The notes: generated by a model not told the origin, from the letters alone. A DNA stretch of 64,000 nt from Pseudomonas profundi (GCF_008638305.1 NZ_VTPZ01000004.1:158749-222748); one strand, 5' to 3'; numbered from the stretch's first letter, positions 18,994-28,994 are shown. Numbers and translations are program-made.

Positions 18994-20009
18994 GGCGCAG
19001 TCCTTGGGTTGACGTTATTGTTCAATGAATAGGGTTTGGCAAATTGCTGCACCTGCAGCTGAAAGCCATTGCGCAGGCCAATGTACAGATTGGCGCCTGG
19101 TTCCAGCCCGGCGTCGGCAGCCCAGCTGTTGAGGTCTTCCTGATCGAAACCGAACCACAGGTCGCCGCAGGTTTCACGCACCCAACTCTGGTCGTGCCTG
19201 CATAGCTCGGTCAGTACCAGGCTACCGCCGGGCTTGAGCAGCGCGGCGAAGCAGCGCAGTGCATCAGCCGGCGCAGGCAGGTGATGCAAGACCATATTGC
19301 TGACCAGGCAATCGGCCGGTGGCAGCTCTTGTGGCTCCAGCACATCGGCCAGCAGGCACTCGACATTATCCAGTCCTGCTTCAGCACATTGCTGCCGGGC
19401 CCGATCGAGCATCGCCGGGGCGTTATCCAGCCCGAGCACCCGCTCGAAACGACCCGACAGGTCGGGCAAGAAACCGCCTTCACCCGGGCCCACTTCGATC
19501 GTTAACGCCCGGGCTGGCAAATCCAGGCTGTCGATCAGGCTGAGTAGCGGCTCGCGGTACATACCGAAATGCGCAATCAGATCCTGCTGCGCCGGGGTGC
19601 CATCAGCAAAGCGCGCAAAGAACTGACGCGACACTTCCGCACGCTGCCGGTGCACTGCTGCGATGGCAGCGTCCAGCTGGCTATCCCGCGCCAGCGCGTC
19701 GAGCCCGCATAGCAATTGCTCATGCACGGCGCGCCACGGGCTGTCCGCCCTGGGCAGGCTGCGGCGATAAAAAATCGAATTACCCTCACGTCGGGTGCTG
19801 ACCAATCCCGCGCTCGCCAGCACTTTCAGGTGATGACTCATGCCGGACTGGCGCATATCGAAAATCTGCGCCAGCTCGAGTACGCCAAAGGAGTCATTGC
19901 GCAGCACGCGAAGGATATCCAGGCGCAACACATCGCCGGTTGCCTTGCAAAAGGCGGCCAGTGATTCGGTCGGGCTGTCCGGCGCAGCGAGGCGGGCAAT
20001 CTGGTTCAT
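18990..20009 (-). CDS. sahR: ArsR-type regulator fused to a SAM-dependent methyltransferase domain (SahR-like)
   Basis: 339 residues from the ATG at 20009. Residues about 12-95 form an ArsR winged helix ([20 protein letters not shown], then [20 protein letters not shown]). Residues about 155-300 are a class I methyltransferase fold with motif [16 protein letters not shown] and [15 protein letters not shown]. ArsR metal-ligand cysteines are absent from the recognition helix. SahR regulators described in Proteobacteria sense S-adenosylhomocysteine and repress methionine-cycle genes, and some carry this fusion. Coupling to metK and a palindrome 40 bases upstream make that the best reading. DNA binding and ligand are inferred. 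Confidence 0.8.
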   Translation of the reverse strand: MNQIARLAAPDSPTESLAAFCKATGDVLRLDILRVLRNDSFGVLELAQIFDMRQSGMSHHLKVLASAGLVSTRREGNSIFYRRSLPRADSPWRAVHEQLLCGLDALARDSQLDAAIAAVHRQRAEVSRQFFARFADGTPAQQDLIAHFGMYREPLLSLIDSLDLPARALTIEVGPGEGGFLPDLSGRFERVLGLDNAPAMLDRARQQCAEAGLDNVECLLADVLEPQELPPADCLVSNMVLHHLPAPADALRCFAALLKPGGSLVLTELCRHDQSWVRETCGDLWFGFDQEDLNSWAADAGLEPGANLYIGLRNGFQLQVQQFAKPYSLNNNVNPRTAP

Positions 20010-20048
20010 GGGGCGCAGTGTAGTAGCGCTTCGGAGATAGCGCAATTG

Positions 20049-20072
20049 CTATATCAAAAGTTTTTGATATAG
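20049..20072. promoter_or_regulatory. Perfect palindrome, probable SahR operator
   Basis: CTATATCAAAA and TTTTGATATAG form 11-base perfect arms around a GT spacer. The site lies 40 bases before the sahR start and 145 bases before tkt, in the only gap between these divergent genes. The ATATCAA / TTGATAT half-sites resemble ArsR-family operators. It most likely controls sahR-metK; an effect on tkt is possible. Confidence 0.72.
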
Positions 20073-20216
20073 GTGTTCCGGCGCCGCGGGCCAGTCGCTG
20101 CCGCTGTTTTCGGGGTTTTCGTTGTCGCCACGCGCGGTTTGCGCGAAAATGCGCGGCTCAATGACTGGTCGTGCCGTGCGGCCATCTCTTCGTTATGCAA
20201 GCCACAGGAGTTTTCC

Positions 20217-22214
20217 ATGCCCAGCCGTCGTGAACGAGCCAATGCCATTCGTGCCCTCAGCATGGATGCTGTGCAGAAAGCCAACAGCGGCCATCCTGGT
20301 GCCCCGATGGGCATGGCGGACATAGCCGAAGTGCTATGGCGCGACTACATGAAGCACAACCCGGCCAATCCGGGCTGGGCAGACCGCGACCGCTTTGTGC
20401 TGTCCAATGGTCACGGCTCGATGTTGATCTACTCGCTGCTGCACCTGACTGGCTATGACCTGTCTATCGATGACCTGAAAAACTTCCGTCAGCTGCACAG
20501 TAGAACACCGGGCCACCCCGAATACGGTTATACGCCGGGCGTCGAAACCACTACCGGCCCGCTGGGGCAGGGTCTGGCCAACGCAGTAGGCTTTGCGCTC
20601 GCAGAGAAAATCATGGCTGCGCAGTTCAATCAGCCCGGCCACGACATCGTTGACCACAATACCTATGTATTCATGGGCGATGGCTGCCTGATGGAAGGGA
20701 TCTCCCACGAGGTCTGCTCACTGGCCGGCACGCTGGGGCTGAACAAGCTGATCGGCTTCTATGACGACAACGGCATTTCCATTGACGGCGAAGTACACGG
20801 CTGGTTCACCGACGATACGCCAAAGCGTTTCGAATCCTACGGCTGGCAGGTCATCCGCAACGTCAATGGTCATGATGCAGACGAAATCCGCACGGCTATC
20901 GAAACCGCACGCAAGGGCGACAAGCCCACGCTGATCTGTTGCAAGACCATCATCGGCTTTGGCTCGCCCAACAAGCAGGGTAAGGAAGCCTCCCACGGCG
21001 CCGCGCTGGGCGATGATGAAATCGCCTTGACCCGTGAGAAGCTTGGCTGGAAACATGGCCCGTTCGACGTCCCCGACGATATCTACGCGGAATGGAATGC
21101 CCGGGACGCTGGTGCCAAGGCTGAAGCCGAGTGGGATCAGCGGTTTGCTGCCTACCAGGCGGCGTTCCCTGAACTGGCTGCCGAGTTCCTGCGCCGTATG
21201 GCTGGCGAACTGCCGGCTGATTTCGAGCAGAACGCGTCGGCATTCATCCGTGACGTGGCGACCAAGGGCGAGAACATCGCCAGCCGCAAGGCCAGTCAGA
21301 ACTGCCTGAACGCCTTTGGCCCGCTATTGCCCGAGCTGCTGGGCGGCTCGGCAGATCTCGCCGGTTCCAACCTCACACTCTGGAAAGGCGCCAAACCAGT
21401 CGTGAAGGAAGACGCCTCCGGCAACTACATGTACTACGGCGTTCGTGAGTTTGGCATGAGCGCTGTCATGAACGGCGTCGCCCTGCACGGTGGTCTGGTG
21501 CCCTACGGCGCGACTTTCCTGATGTTCATGGAATATGCCCGCAACGCGGTGCGCATGTCCGCCCTGATGAAGACACGGGTCATTTATGTATTCACCCATG
21601 ACTCCATCGGCCTCGGCGAAGACGGCCCGACGCATCAGCCAGTCGAGCAGCTGACCAGCCTGCGCAGCACGCCGAACCTGGATACCTGGCGCCCGGCGGA
21701 TACTGTCGAGTCCGCGGTTGCCTGGAAATCCGCTGTACAGCGTAAGGATGGCCCAAGCGCGCTCATATTCTCGCGCCAGAATCTGCCGTACCACATTCGC
21801 GACAACGAGACCGAGTCTTCCATCGCCCGGGGTGGCTATATACTCAAGGGCTGCGAGGGCGAGCCGGAACTGATGCTGATCGCTACCGGCTCCGAGGTCG
21901 GTCTGGCCGTACAGGCCTATGACGAGCTCACCCAGCGCGGGCACAAGGTTCGTGTGGTCTCCATGCCTTGTACCAGCGTGTTCGACCAGCAGGATGCCGA
22001 GTACAAGCAGAAGGTGCTGCCGCTGGAAGTCGGCGCACGGATTGCCATCGAGGCCGGGCATGGCGACTTCTGGTACAAGTACGTTGGGCTGGATGGCCGG
22101 GTCATCGGCATCAATACCTTCGGCGAGTCTGCTCCGGCGGCTGCATTGTTCGAGGAGTTCGGCTTCACCGTGGAGAATATCCTGCTGGCGGCCGACGAAC
22201 TGCTGGAAGACTGA
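20217..22214 (+). CDS. tkt: Transketolase
   Basis: The ATG at 20217 follows ACAGGAG and gives 665 residues, the family length; the longer frame from 20073 is excluded. [17 protein letters not shown] near residue 25, the ThDP motif [18 protein letters not shown] near residue 155, and the pyrimidine-domain segment [20 protein letters not shown] near residue 405 are intact. It moves two-carbon units between sugar phosphates and feeds erythrose-4-phosphate to the next gene's enzyme. It leads the tkt-epd-pgk-fba cluster. Confidence 0.96.
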   Translation: MPSRRERANAIRALSMDAVQKANSGHPGAPMGMADIAEVLWRDYMKHNPANPGWADRDRFVLSNGHGSMLIYSLLHLTGYDLSIDDLKNFRQLHSRTPGHPEYGYTPGVETTTGPLGQGLANAVGFALAEKIMAAQFNQPGHDIVDHNTYVFMGDGCLMEGISHEVCSLAGTLGLNKLIGFYDDNGISIDGEVHGWFTDDTPKRFESYGWQVIRNVNGHDADEIRTAIETARKGDKPTLICCKTIIGFGSPNKQGKEASHGAALGDDEIALTREKLGWKHGPFDVPDDIYAEWNARDAGAKAEAEWDQRFAAYQAAFPELAAEFLRRMAGELPADFEQNASAFIRDVATKGENIASRKASQNCLNAFGPLLPELLGGSADLAGSNLTLWKGAKPVVKEDASGNYMYYGVREFGMSAVMNGVALHGGLVPYGATFLMFMEYARNAVRMSALMKTRVIYVFTHDSIGLGEDGPTHQPVEQLTSLRSTPNLDTWRPADTVESAVAWKSAVQRKDGPSALIFSRQNLPYHIRDNETESSIARGGYILKGCEGEPELMLIATGSEVGLAVQAYDELTQRGHKVRVVSMPCTSVFDQQDAEYKQKVLPLEVGARIAIEAGHGDFWYKYVGLDGRVIGINTFGESAPAAALFEEFGFTVENILLAADELLED

Positions 22215-22227
22215 AGGTCGAATCGTC

Positions 22228-22326
22228 AGTTGGAAGCTGGAAGTGAAAAGCGACTGATGCTGCCCGGGTTAAAGGGTTTGCTTCAAGCTTCAAGCTTATG
22301 GCTTCTAGCTTTCAACCAGCTTCCAG
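22228..22326. repeat. Inverted and tandem repeat between tkt and epd
   Basis: TGGAAGCTGG at 22231-22240 is repeated inverted as CCAGCTTCCA at 22316-22325, and CTTCAAGCTT / CAAGCTT tandem units lie between them at about 22281-22297. The arms could form a large hairpin in the intercistronic mRNA. Similar AGCTTCAAGCTT-rich spacers occur between pseudomonad genes, so this may be a dispersed repeat. Confidence 0.6.
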
Positions 22327-22343
22327 CTCTTTGGAGCCTTTGA

Positions 22344-23402
22344 ATGCCGATATCTGTACCTTTTCGAGTTGCCATCAACGGCTATGGCCGTATTGGTCGC
22401 TGCGTTCTGCGTGCATTGCACGAGCGCGGCGACAACGGCATACAGATTGTTGCCCTGAACGATCTGGCCGACCAGGCCAGCATCGAATATCTCACGCGCT
22501 TCGATTCCACCCACGGCCGGTTTCCCGGCGAGGTGCGCGTTGAAGGGGATTGCCTGCATATCAATGGTCACTGTGTGAAGGTGCTCAGTGCGGCGCGCCC
22601 GGAAGATATCGACTGGGCGGCGCTGGAAATTGATCTGCTGGTGGAATGTTCCGGTCAGTACACTGAGCGCGCCGACGCCGAGCGGTTCCTGCGAGCCGGT
22701 GCGCCGCGGGTGCTGTTCTCGCAGCCGATGGCCAATGCCGAAGCAGTTGACGCAACACTGGTGTACGGGGTTAATCACGAGCAGCTGGATGGCGACATGC
22801 GGTTGGTCTCCAATGCGTCCTGCACCACCAATTGCAGTGTCCCGGTGCTCAAACTACTCAACGAGCAGATCGGCGTTGAATTCGGCTCCATTACCACCAT
22901 TCATTCGGCCATGAATGATCAGCCGGTGATTGATGCGTATCACCACAACGACCTGCGTCGCACCCGTTCTGCGTTCCAGTCAATGATCCCGGTATCAACC
23001 GGGCTGGCTCGGGGTATCGAGCGACTGCTGCCGGAACTGGCCGGGCGGATGCAGGCCAAGGCGATTCGCGTCCCGACGCTCAATGTGTCGGCGCTTGATA
23101 TGACGCTGGAGATGTCCCGCGATACGACTGCAGAGGAGGTCAACGGGTTGCTGCGCAGCGCAGCGGCCGGATCGCTCAAGGGATTGCTGGATTACACTGA
23201 ACTGCCGCACGCCAGTTGTGATTTCAACCATGATCCGCACTCGGCGGTTGTTGACGGCAGCCAGACCCGGGTATCGGGCCCGCGGATGGTCAATCTGATG
23301 GTCTGGTTCGATAACGAATGGGGTTTTGCCAACCGCATGCTGGATGTGGCGGGGTATTGGCTAAGGACGGCTGGCGCTCCGTCACGGGTCAAGGGAACTT
23401 GA
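22344..23402 (+). CDS. epd: Erythrose-4-phosphate dehydrogenase
   Basis: 352 residues of the GAPDH superfamily. The NAD motif is RVAINGYGRIGRCVLRALHE at residues 8-27; the catalytic Cys is in SNASCTTNC near residue 157, with the His in HSAMNDQPVIDAYHHNDLRR. The latter segment and its position in tkt-epd-pgk favour Epd, which makes 4-phosphoerythronate for pyridoxal phosphate synthesis, over glycolytic GAPDH. A GapB-like activity cannot be excluded by eye. Confidence 0.9.
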   Translation: MPISVPFRVAINGYGRIGRCVLRALHERGDNGIQIVALNDLADQASIEYLTRFDSTHGRFPGEVRVEGDCLHINGHCVKVLSAARPEDIDWAALEIDLLVECSGQYTERADAERFLRAGAPRVLFSQPMANAEAVDATLVYGVNHEQLDGDMRLVSNASCTTNCSVPVLKLLNEQIGVEFGSITTIHSAMNDQPVIDAYHHNDLRRTRSAFQSMIPVSTGLARGIERLLPELAGRMQAKAIRVPTLNVSALDMTLEMSRDTTAEEVNGLLRSAAAGSLKGLLDYTELPHASCDFNHDPHSAVVDGSQTRVSGPRMVNLMVWFDNEWGFANRMLDVAGYWLRTAGAPSRVKGT

Positions 23403-23519
23403 GGGCAGATTGAGGGTCCGGATACAGCGACCCGCAAAAAGCGGATTGACGCCCTATTCAGCGGTCAGCATGCCCATTCAGGGATTGCGGTTGTTCATTT
23501 ATCTAACAAGGAGTCACCC

Positions 23520-24686
23520 ATGAGCGTTTTGACCATGAGCGAGCTGGACCTGAAGGACCAGCGTGTATTGATCCGTGAAGATCTCAACGTGCCGGTCAAG
23601 GATGGTCGTATCAAGAGCGATGCGCGCATCCAGGCAGCCTTGCCAACTATCCGGCTGGCGCTGGAAAAGGGCGCGGCGGTCATGGTCTGCTCCCACCTGG
23701 GTCGCCCTGAAGAAGGTGTGTTCAGCGAAGAGAACAGTCTGGCACCCGTTGCTGAATACCTGAGCAAAGCGTTGGGCCGCGAGGTCCCGCTGGTGCGTGA
23801 TTATCTGGCTGGCGTCCAGGTTGAGCCGGGCAACGTGGTGCTGCTGGAAAACGTACGCTTCAATAAGGGCGAAAAGAAAAACGATGATGAACTGGCACAG
23901 GCCTATGCGGCGCTGTGCGATGTGTTCGTGATGGATGCCTTTGGTACTGCACACCGCGCCCAGGGTTCGACCCACGGCGTCGCCAAGTTCGCTCCGGTTA
24001 TTTGTGCTGGGCCGCTGCTCTCTGCTGAGCTGGATGCCCTGGCCAAGGCGCTTCTGGAGCCGAAACGCCCCATGGTTGCCATTGTCGCGGGCTCCAAGGT
24101 ATCCACCAAGCTGGACGTGCTTACCGCACTTTCCGACAAGTGTGATCAGCTGATCGTTGGCGGCGGTATCGCCAATACCTTCCTGGCTGCCGCCGGATAC
24201 CCGGTAGGCAAATCCTTGTACGAAGCGGATCTGATTGATACTGCCAAGGCTATCGCCGCCAAGGTCAGCGTGCCCTTGCCGGTGGATGTGGTTGTCGCCA
24301 AGGCGTTTGCCGAAGATGCCGAGGCCACTATCAAGGCGGTCGAGGATGTTGCCGAGGACGACATGATCCTGGATATCGGTCCGAAGACTGCAGCCCAGTT
24401 TGCCGAACTGCTGAAATCATCAGGCACCATCCTGTGGAACGGTCCGGTCGGCGTATTCGAATTCGATCAGTTTGGCGGAGGCACCCGTGTTCTGGCCAAG
24501 GCTATTGCTGAAAGCCCGGCATTCTCCATTGCCGGTGGCGGCGACACCCTGGCTGCGATCGACAAGTACGACGTCGCCAAGCAGATTTCCTATATCTCTA
24601 CCGGTGGCGGCGCTTTCCTCGAGTTTGTCGAAGGCAAGTCCCTGCCTGCTGTTGAAATCCTCGAACAGCGCAAGGCCACGGTCTGA
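23520..24686 (+). CDS. pgk: Phosphoglycerate kinase
   Basis: 388 residues. [17 protein letters not shown] at residues 15-31, [10 protein letters not shown] near residue 58, the hinge region [20 protein letters not shown] near residue 215, and the nucleotide loop [12 protein letters not shown] near residue 340 are conserved. It interconverts 1,3-bisphosphoglycerate and 3-phosphoglycerate with ATP formation. It starts after AAGGAGTCACCC, 117 bases behind epd, in the usual gene order. Confidence 0.97.
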   Translation: MSVLTMSELDLKDQRVLIREDLNVPVKDGRIKSDARIQAALPTIRLALEKGAAVMVCSHLGRPEEGVFSEENSLAPVAEYLSKALGREVPLVRDYLAGVQVEPGNVVLLENVRFNKGEKKNDDELAQAYAALCDVFVMDAFGTAHRAQGSTHGVAKFAPVICAGPLLSAELDALAKALLEPKRPMVAIVAGSKVSTKLDVLTALSDKCDQLIVGGGIANTFLAAAGYPVGKSLYEADLIDTAKAIAAKVSVPLPVDVVVAKAFAEDAEATIKAVEDVAEDDMILDIGPKTAAQFAELLKSSGTILWNGPVGVFEFDQFGGGTRVLAKAIAESPAFSIAGGGDTLAAIDKYDVAKQISYISTGGGAFLEFVEGKSLPAVEILEQRKATV

Positions 24687-24777
24687 TTGCCAGCCGCCGG
24701 GGCACGGGGCTGCAGTATTTTTTCAGCCGAACGCAGGTTCGGCACTGCTCCCGGCAACCTTTGCGCCAGTAACTTGC

Positions 24778-24802
24778 AGCCTGCTGTCCTCTGCGGCAGG
24801 CT
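24778..24802 (+). terminator. Hairpin between pgk and fba
   Basis: AGCCTGC and GCAGGCT form a seven-base-pair stem around an 11-base loop, about 40 bases before the fba start. No T run follows, so it may attenuate or stabilise the transcript rather than end it. Confidence 0.4.
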
Positions 24803-24842
24803 AGCTACCAGAATTCTGAATATTACTTACCGGAGATAACAG

Positions 24843-25907
24843 ATGGCTCTTATCAGCATGCGTCAGATGCTCGACCACGCCGCCGAATACGGTTACGGCG
24901 TGCCAGCATTCAACGTCAACAACCTGGAACAGATGCGCGCGATCCTGGAGGCCGCAAGCAAGACCGATTCGCCGGTTATCGTCCAGGCGTCGGCCGGTGC
25001 GCGTAAATATGCCGGTGCACCCTTCCTGCGCCACCTGATCCTCGCCGCAATCGAAGAATTTCCGCATATCCCGGTGTGTATGCACCAGGATCACGGCACC
25101 AGCCCGGCCGTATGTCAGCGTTCGATCCAGCTTGGCTTCTCCTCGGTGATGATGGACGGCTCGTTGGGCGAAGATGGCAAGACGCCCACCGATTACGACT
25201 ACAACGTCAACGTCACGCGCCACACTGTCGACATGGCCCACTCCTGTGGTGTCTCCGTTGAAGGCGAGCTGGGCTGCCTGGGCAGTCTGGAAACCGGGCA
25301 GGCAGGCGAGGAAGACGGCATTGGCGCCGAAGGCATTCTCGATCATGCGCAGATGCTCACCGATCCGGAAGAGGCTGCCGATTTCGTCAACAAGACTCAC
25401 GTGGATGCGCTGGCCATCGCCATCGGCACCAGCCACGGTGCTTACAAGTTCACCCGCCCACCGACAGGCGATATTCTCGCAATCGACCGCATCAAAGCGA
25501 TCCATGCGCGTATCCCTGACACGCACCTGGTAATGCATGGTTCGTCTTCGGTCCCGCAGGAATGGTTGCAGATCATCAACGAGCACGGCGGCAATATTTC
25601 CGAGACCTACGGTGTCCCGGTTGAAGAAATCGTCGAAGGCATCCGTTACGGTGTGCGCAAGGTGAACATCGATACCGATTTGCGCCTGGCATCAACCGGT
25701 GCGATCCGCCGCTTTCTGGCAGAAAATCCCAGCGAGTTCGATCCGCGTAAATATCTGGCCAAGACCGTCGAAGCGATGCGCGACATCTGTATCGATCGCT
25801 ATGAGGCTTTCGGCACTGCCGGTAATGCATCGAAGATCAAGCCGATCTCCCTGGACGACATGCATCAGCGCTACCTCAGCGGTGAGCTGGATCCGAAGAT
25901 CAACTAA
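24843..25907 (+). CDS. fba: Class II fructose-1,6-bisphosphate aldolase
   Basis: 354 residues of the zinc-dependent aldolase. The metal and active-site segments are [15 protein letters not shown] near residue 80, [19 protein letters not shown] near residue 142, [11 protein letters not shown] near residue 232, and [11 protein letters not shown] near residue 277. The enzyme splits or forms fructose-1,6-bisphosphate in glycolysis and gluconeogenesis. CCGGAGATAACAG sets the start. It closes the cluster of central carbon genes. Confidence 0.97.
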   Translation: MALISMRQMLDHAAEYGYGVPAFNVNNLEQMRAILEAASKTDSPVIVQASAGARKYAGAPFLRHLILAAIEEFPHIPVCMHQDHGTSPAVCQRSIQLGFSSVMMDGSLGEDGKTPTDYDYNVNVTRHTVDMAHSCGVSVEGELGCLGSLETGQAGEEDGIGAEGILDHAQMLTDPEEAADFVNKTHVDALAIAIGTSHGAYKFTRPPTGDILAIDRIKAIHARIPDTHLVMHGSSSVPQEWLQIINEHGGNISETYGVPVEEIVEGIRYGVRKVNIDTDLRLASTGAIRRFLAENPSEFDPRKYLAKTVEAMRDICIDRYEAFGTAGNASKIKPISLDDMHQRYLSGELDPKIN

Positions 25908-25951
25908 CGCCCGTAAGGGGGCGCCCCGGCGCTCCCGACACGCTGTGGAGA

Positions 25952-26239
25952 TTGTCCATGGACCACATTAATGACGACAGTCTCGATGACGATAGCGATG
26001 AAGCGATCGCACGTGCGGGCCTGCGGGAAGCTATCGAGAATCAGCTGGCCGACAACAAGCCTGAGGCGGCTCAGGCTACCTTGAACAAGCTGATGCTTGT
26101 CGGGTATAGCCGTGAGGACAGTATCGATCTCATGGCCCATGTGCTGGCCTTCCAGATTGGCGAAATGTTTATCGACGATACACCTTTTGATAACGAGGCT
26201 TATGAACAGGCCTTGCGGAATCTGCCGGATCTACCCTAA
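25952..26239 (+). CDS. Conserved small acidic protein of unknown function
   Basis: 95 residues with an acidic start (DDSLDDDSDEAIARAG) followed by predicted helices (LREAIENQLADNKPEAAQAT and DLMAHVLAFQIGEMF). No signal or membrane segment and no known catalytic motif. It lies 44 bases behind fba on the same strand and is probably transcribed with it; the start ATGGACCAC fits GTGGAGATTGTCC. I cannot assign a function. Confidence 0.65.
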   Translation: MSMDHINDDSLDDDSDEAIARAGLREAIENQLADNKPEAAQATLNKLMLVGYSREDSIDLMAHVLAFQIGEMFIDDTPFDNEAYEQALRNLPDLP

Positions 26240-26307
26240 CCATCGACGGACCGGCATGTGCCGTCCACTGCCACACGGGCGTGACGGTTATAGACAGGAA
26301 GGAATGC

Positions 26308-26781
26308 ATGTCACTGATTTCGGTATTGCGGGTCATTCTGTTTTTTGTTCTGGCGGTAGTGGTAGCAGTGGTGTTGGCTACCCTTGTGCAGACACAGTTC
26401 AATCTTTATGAATTGCAGAAGCTGGGCGTGGAGATCCTGCCCGCCGATCGCATCGATTCAAACCTCAAGGATCTGGTCAACTTCACCCCCCTGATGGCAA
26501 TAATCGTACTGGCGACCTTTATTTGCGCGTTGCCCGTGGCGGAGGGTGTGGCCCGCATCCTCAAGCCCTGGCGGTTGGTGGTGTATTTCCTCGCCGGCGC
26601 GGTAGGTCTATGGGTCGCCTTCCAGGCCGTCAACTGGTACGCACCACCCCCTGTATTTATCGCAGCCAACCGCGAATTACCCGGCACATTGTCGATGATG
26701 GCAGCGGTCGGTGTCGGCAGCGCCCTGTTCGGCCGATTGGTGCGCCCACGCACGCGCCGGGGCCTCCGGGTACTAGGCTAG
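26308..26781 (+). CDS. Small inner-membrane protein of unknown function
   Basis: 157 residues with four hydrophobic segments (about residues 5-28, 56-78, 85-105 and 125-145) and a basic C-terminus RPRTRRGLR. The ATG at 26308 follows AGGAAGGA, better than a start 27 bases upstream. No family is recognised with certainty. It is 68 bases behind the small acidic gene and 27 before the sugar dehydrogenase, all on one strand. Confidence 0.65.
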   Translation: MSLISVLRVILFFVLAVVVAVVLATLVQTQFNLYELQKLGVEILPADRIDSNLKDLVNFTPLMAIIVLATFICALPVAEGVARILKPWRLVVYFLAGAVGLWVAFQAVNWYAPPPVFIAANRELPGTLSMMAAVGVGSALFGRLVRPRTRRGLRVLG

Positions 26782-26808
26782 TAGTGAGAATCCACGGAGA
26801 GCGATGCG

Positions 26809-27909
26809 ATGATCAATAAGCACAAGTATCTGCTAGCAGCTGTTGCAATGGCCGCTTCCCTTGGCGCCCAGGCTGAGGAATATCAGGTTGAGATTGTTGC
26901 ACGGAATCTCGAGCACCCCTGGTCGCTGGCGTTTCTGCCCGATGGCCGCATGCTGGTAACGGAGCGGGCGGGTCGGCTGCGAGTGATCGAGGCCGATGGT
27001 TCCCTGCGTGAGGAGCCGGTTGCCGGTGTCCCCGAGGTTTTTGTGCAAAGCCAGGCAGGTCTGTTCGAAGTCGCCCTGGATCCGGAATATGCGTCCAATG
27101 GGCGTTTGTTCCTCAGCTACGCCTGCGGCACCGAAGCGGCCAACAACACCTGTCTCGCGAGTGCGCAATTGCAGGACAACCGCCTGGTCGAGGTAGACGA
27201 AATCTTCAGAGCTCAGCCGGCCAAGCGCGGCGGTGCGCACTACGGCGGCCGTCTCGCCTTTCTGCCTGATAACACCCTGGTGCTGGGGCTCGGCGATGCG
27301 TTCATTCACCGCGAAGAGGCGCAGAATCCGGCGAATCATCTTGGCTCAACCATCCGGATCAACCGTGATGGGACAGTGCCCGGTAACAACCCCTTCGTGG
27401 ATTCGCCCGATGCGGCACCCGAGTTGTATACCCTGGGTAACCGCAACGTGCAGGGTATGGTGTACGACACGGCCAACCAGAGATTGATCAGCCATGAGCA
27501 CGGCGCGAAGGGAGGTGACGAGATCAACCTGCTGGAACCGGGCAATAACTACGGCTGGCCAAAAATCACCTACGGCGTGGATTACAGCGGTGCGGTCATA
27601 AGTCCGCATACTGAAGCCGAAGGTCTCGAACAGCCGATACTGCATTGGACCCCATCGATAGCGCCCGCTGGCATGACGCTATATGACGGCGATATGTTCC
27701 CGGAATGGAAAGGCAGTTTCCTGGTGTCCGCCCTCGCTGCCAAGCAAGTACGCAGAGTGGTGTTGGATGGGACGGAAGAGGTGGCTCAGGAGCCTTTGTT
27801 CATGGAGCTGAACGAACGCATGCGGGATGTTCGAACTGCACCGGACGGTTCCATCTACCTGCTGACAGATGACCCGGAAGGCAAGGTGCTGCGAATCTAT
27901 CGCGACTAG
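26809..27909 (+). CDS. PQQ-dependent aldose sugar dehydrogenase (YliI-like)
   Basis: 366 residues with a signal peptide ending near AQAEE (residue 24). The six-bladed propeller opens with EHPWSLAFLPDGRMLVTERA near residue 36; the catalytic-His region is KRGGAHYGGRLAFLPDN near residue 143; further family motifs are YTLGNRNVQGMVYD and SHEHGAKGGDEINLLEPGNN. It would oxidise aldoses to lactones in the periplasm with PQQ. PQQ synthesis genes are not in the window. Confidence 0.9.
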   Translation: MINKHKYLLAAVAMAASLGAQAEEYQVEIVARNLEHPWSLAFLPDGRMLVTERAGRLRVIEADGSLREEPVAGVPEVFVQSQAGLFEVALDPEYASNGRLFLSYACGTEAANNTCLASAQLQDNRLVEVDEIFRAQPAKRGGAHYGGRLAFLPDNTLVLGLGDAFIHREEAQNPANHLGSTIRINRDGTVPGNNPFVDSPDAAPELYTLGNRNVQGMVYDTANQRLISHEHGAKGGDEINLLEPGNNYGWPKITYGVDYSGAVISPHTEAEGLEQPILHWTPSIAPAGMTLYDGDMFPEWKGSFLVSALAAKQVRRVVLDGTEEVAQEPLFMELNERMRDVRTAPDGSIYLLTDDPEGKVLRIYRD

Positions 27910-27948
27910 ATCTGGTCTGGCGCAGCGACCTCGCTGCACCCTGATGCG

Positions 27949-28359
27949 CTACTGCGCTGAGCTTTTTGCCAGTGCGACCACCGAAGGTTGCAGCGTCAGT
28001 TGTCCCGGGTGTGCCTTCATCTGGGCCAACTCGGCCGTTTGCTCGATGACTTGATCACGTAAGGCGGCCTCGTTCTGTTGCAGCGTTTCGATCAGTTCGC
28101 GCATGGTGCTCAACGCAGATACGGCAGAACTCTGGTTCCGCATGTTCTGATGCTTGAGCCGCATGCAAAGCCAGCCAAGCCCCACCGCAAGCAGAGTGAG
28201 ACCTACGCTGATCAGTAGAAACGGGTTGCCCAGCTGTACGAATTCAGCCGGCGAAGGATTGGCTATGGGATTGGCTATGGGATCGGCATTGGCAGCTGCC
28301 GGCAGGCAGGAAAGGAGCAGCGTAAAAGATATCCAGCTAAGCGGTTTGTTGTTCTCCAT
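27949..28359 (-). CDS. Small membrane-anchored coiled-coil protein
   Basis: 136 residues: an apparent signal or first membrane helix (WISFTLLLSCLPAAANA), a short tandem repeat DPIANPIANPSP, a second membrane helix near residues 47-65 (LLISVGLTLLAVGLGWLCM), then a helical, probably coiled-coil tail (STMRELIETLQQNEAALRDQ). No known family is recognised. It converges on the sugar dehydrogenase gene and has no same-strand partner. ORF length and residue pattern suggest a real protein. Confidence 0.5.
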   Translation of the reverse strand: MENNKPLSWISFTLLLSCLPAAANADPIANPIANPSPAEFVQLGNPFLLISVGLTLLAVGLGWLCMRLKHQNMRNQSSAVSALSTMRELIETLQQNEAALRDQVIEQTAELAQMKAHPGQLTLQPSVVALAKSSAQ

Positions 28360-28477
28360 AGCGATTCCTTATTCTTCCCTGGCTTGTATTGCTTGAGCTC
28401 TGCCTTGAACTATATGGACATTGTGATATCACTTCAACAGCTGAAATGCTTCTGTTTTGCAACCCAGGCGCTTGGCC

Positions 28478-28542
28478 CTGGGGGTGTAGCGCGCCTGCGC
28501 TACGCCAGCATCTCAACCAAAGCCCGCCGGCGGACGACGCCA
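28478..28542. repeat. REP-like repeat, copy 1
   Basis: CTGGGGGTGTAGCGCGCCTG begins a 65-base unit containing the hairpin GTAGCGC / GCGCTAC and ending GCCGGCGGACGACGCCA. A closely matching copy lies 255 bases on at 28733. The structure and placement in a gap between genes are those of a repetitive extragenic palindrome. Confidence 0.75.
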
Positions 28543-28732
28543 TCGACGCTCTGCTTTGTACAGTGAGTCAGCTTACGCGAGGCAACAGGACCGCGCTGAC
28601 ACGCTGCAAATACGTCCCTGTAAGCTCGGCGATGACGTCCCTGTCATCGAACGATCATTGCAACCCTGTCGCCTCGCTCCGCAATAGAGATTTGTGTTAC
28701 CGGAGGCGAATTCAGATGGCCGCCTGAGCCGT

Positions 28733-28801
28733 CTGGGGGTGTAGCGCGCCTGCGCTACGCCAAGCTCCAACCGCACCAAAGCCTGCCGGCGGACGACGCC
28801 A
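28733..28801. repeat. REP-like repeat, copy 2
   Basis: The same unit as at 28478, in the same orientation, with the GTAGCGC / GCGCTAC hairpin intact, a few substitutions and a four-base insertion in the middle, and the same GGCGGACGACGCC end. Confidence 0.75.
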
Positions 28802-28994
28802 ACAGCGCTCCGGCGTTCTAAACCCTTCCTCACGCCGACCCGAGATCAAGCCCGCCGGCTGCTAGGGTGAAGCAAGTGTTGAAAACAGGAATGTTTTCAC
28901 CAAGCCCCCATGGATGGGTTCACGGCGTCTTGCGGAATCCTGGTTGCTGGGGGGCGACTGGCTTAAAACCGGCCATGATTTTTGCAGCGGTCAA

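Noticed and set aside
24690-24745. Rho-independent terminator right after pgk
   Set aside because: The GC-rich stretch before TATTTTTTC does not form a convincing stem.
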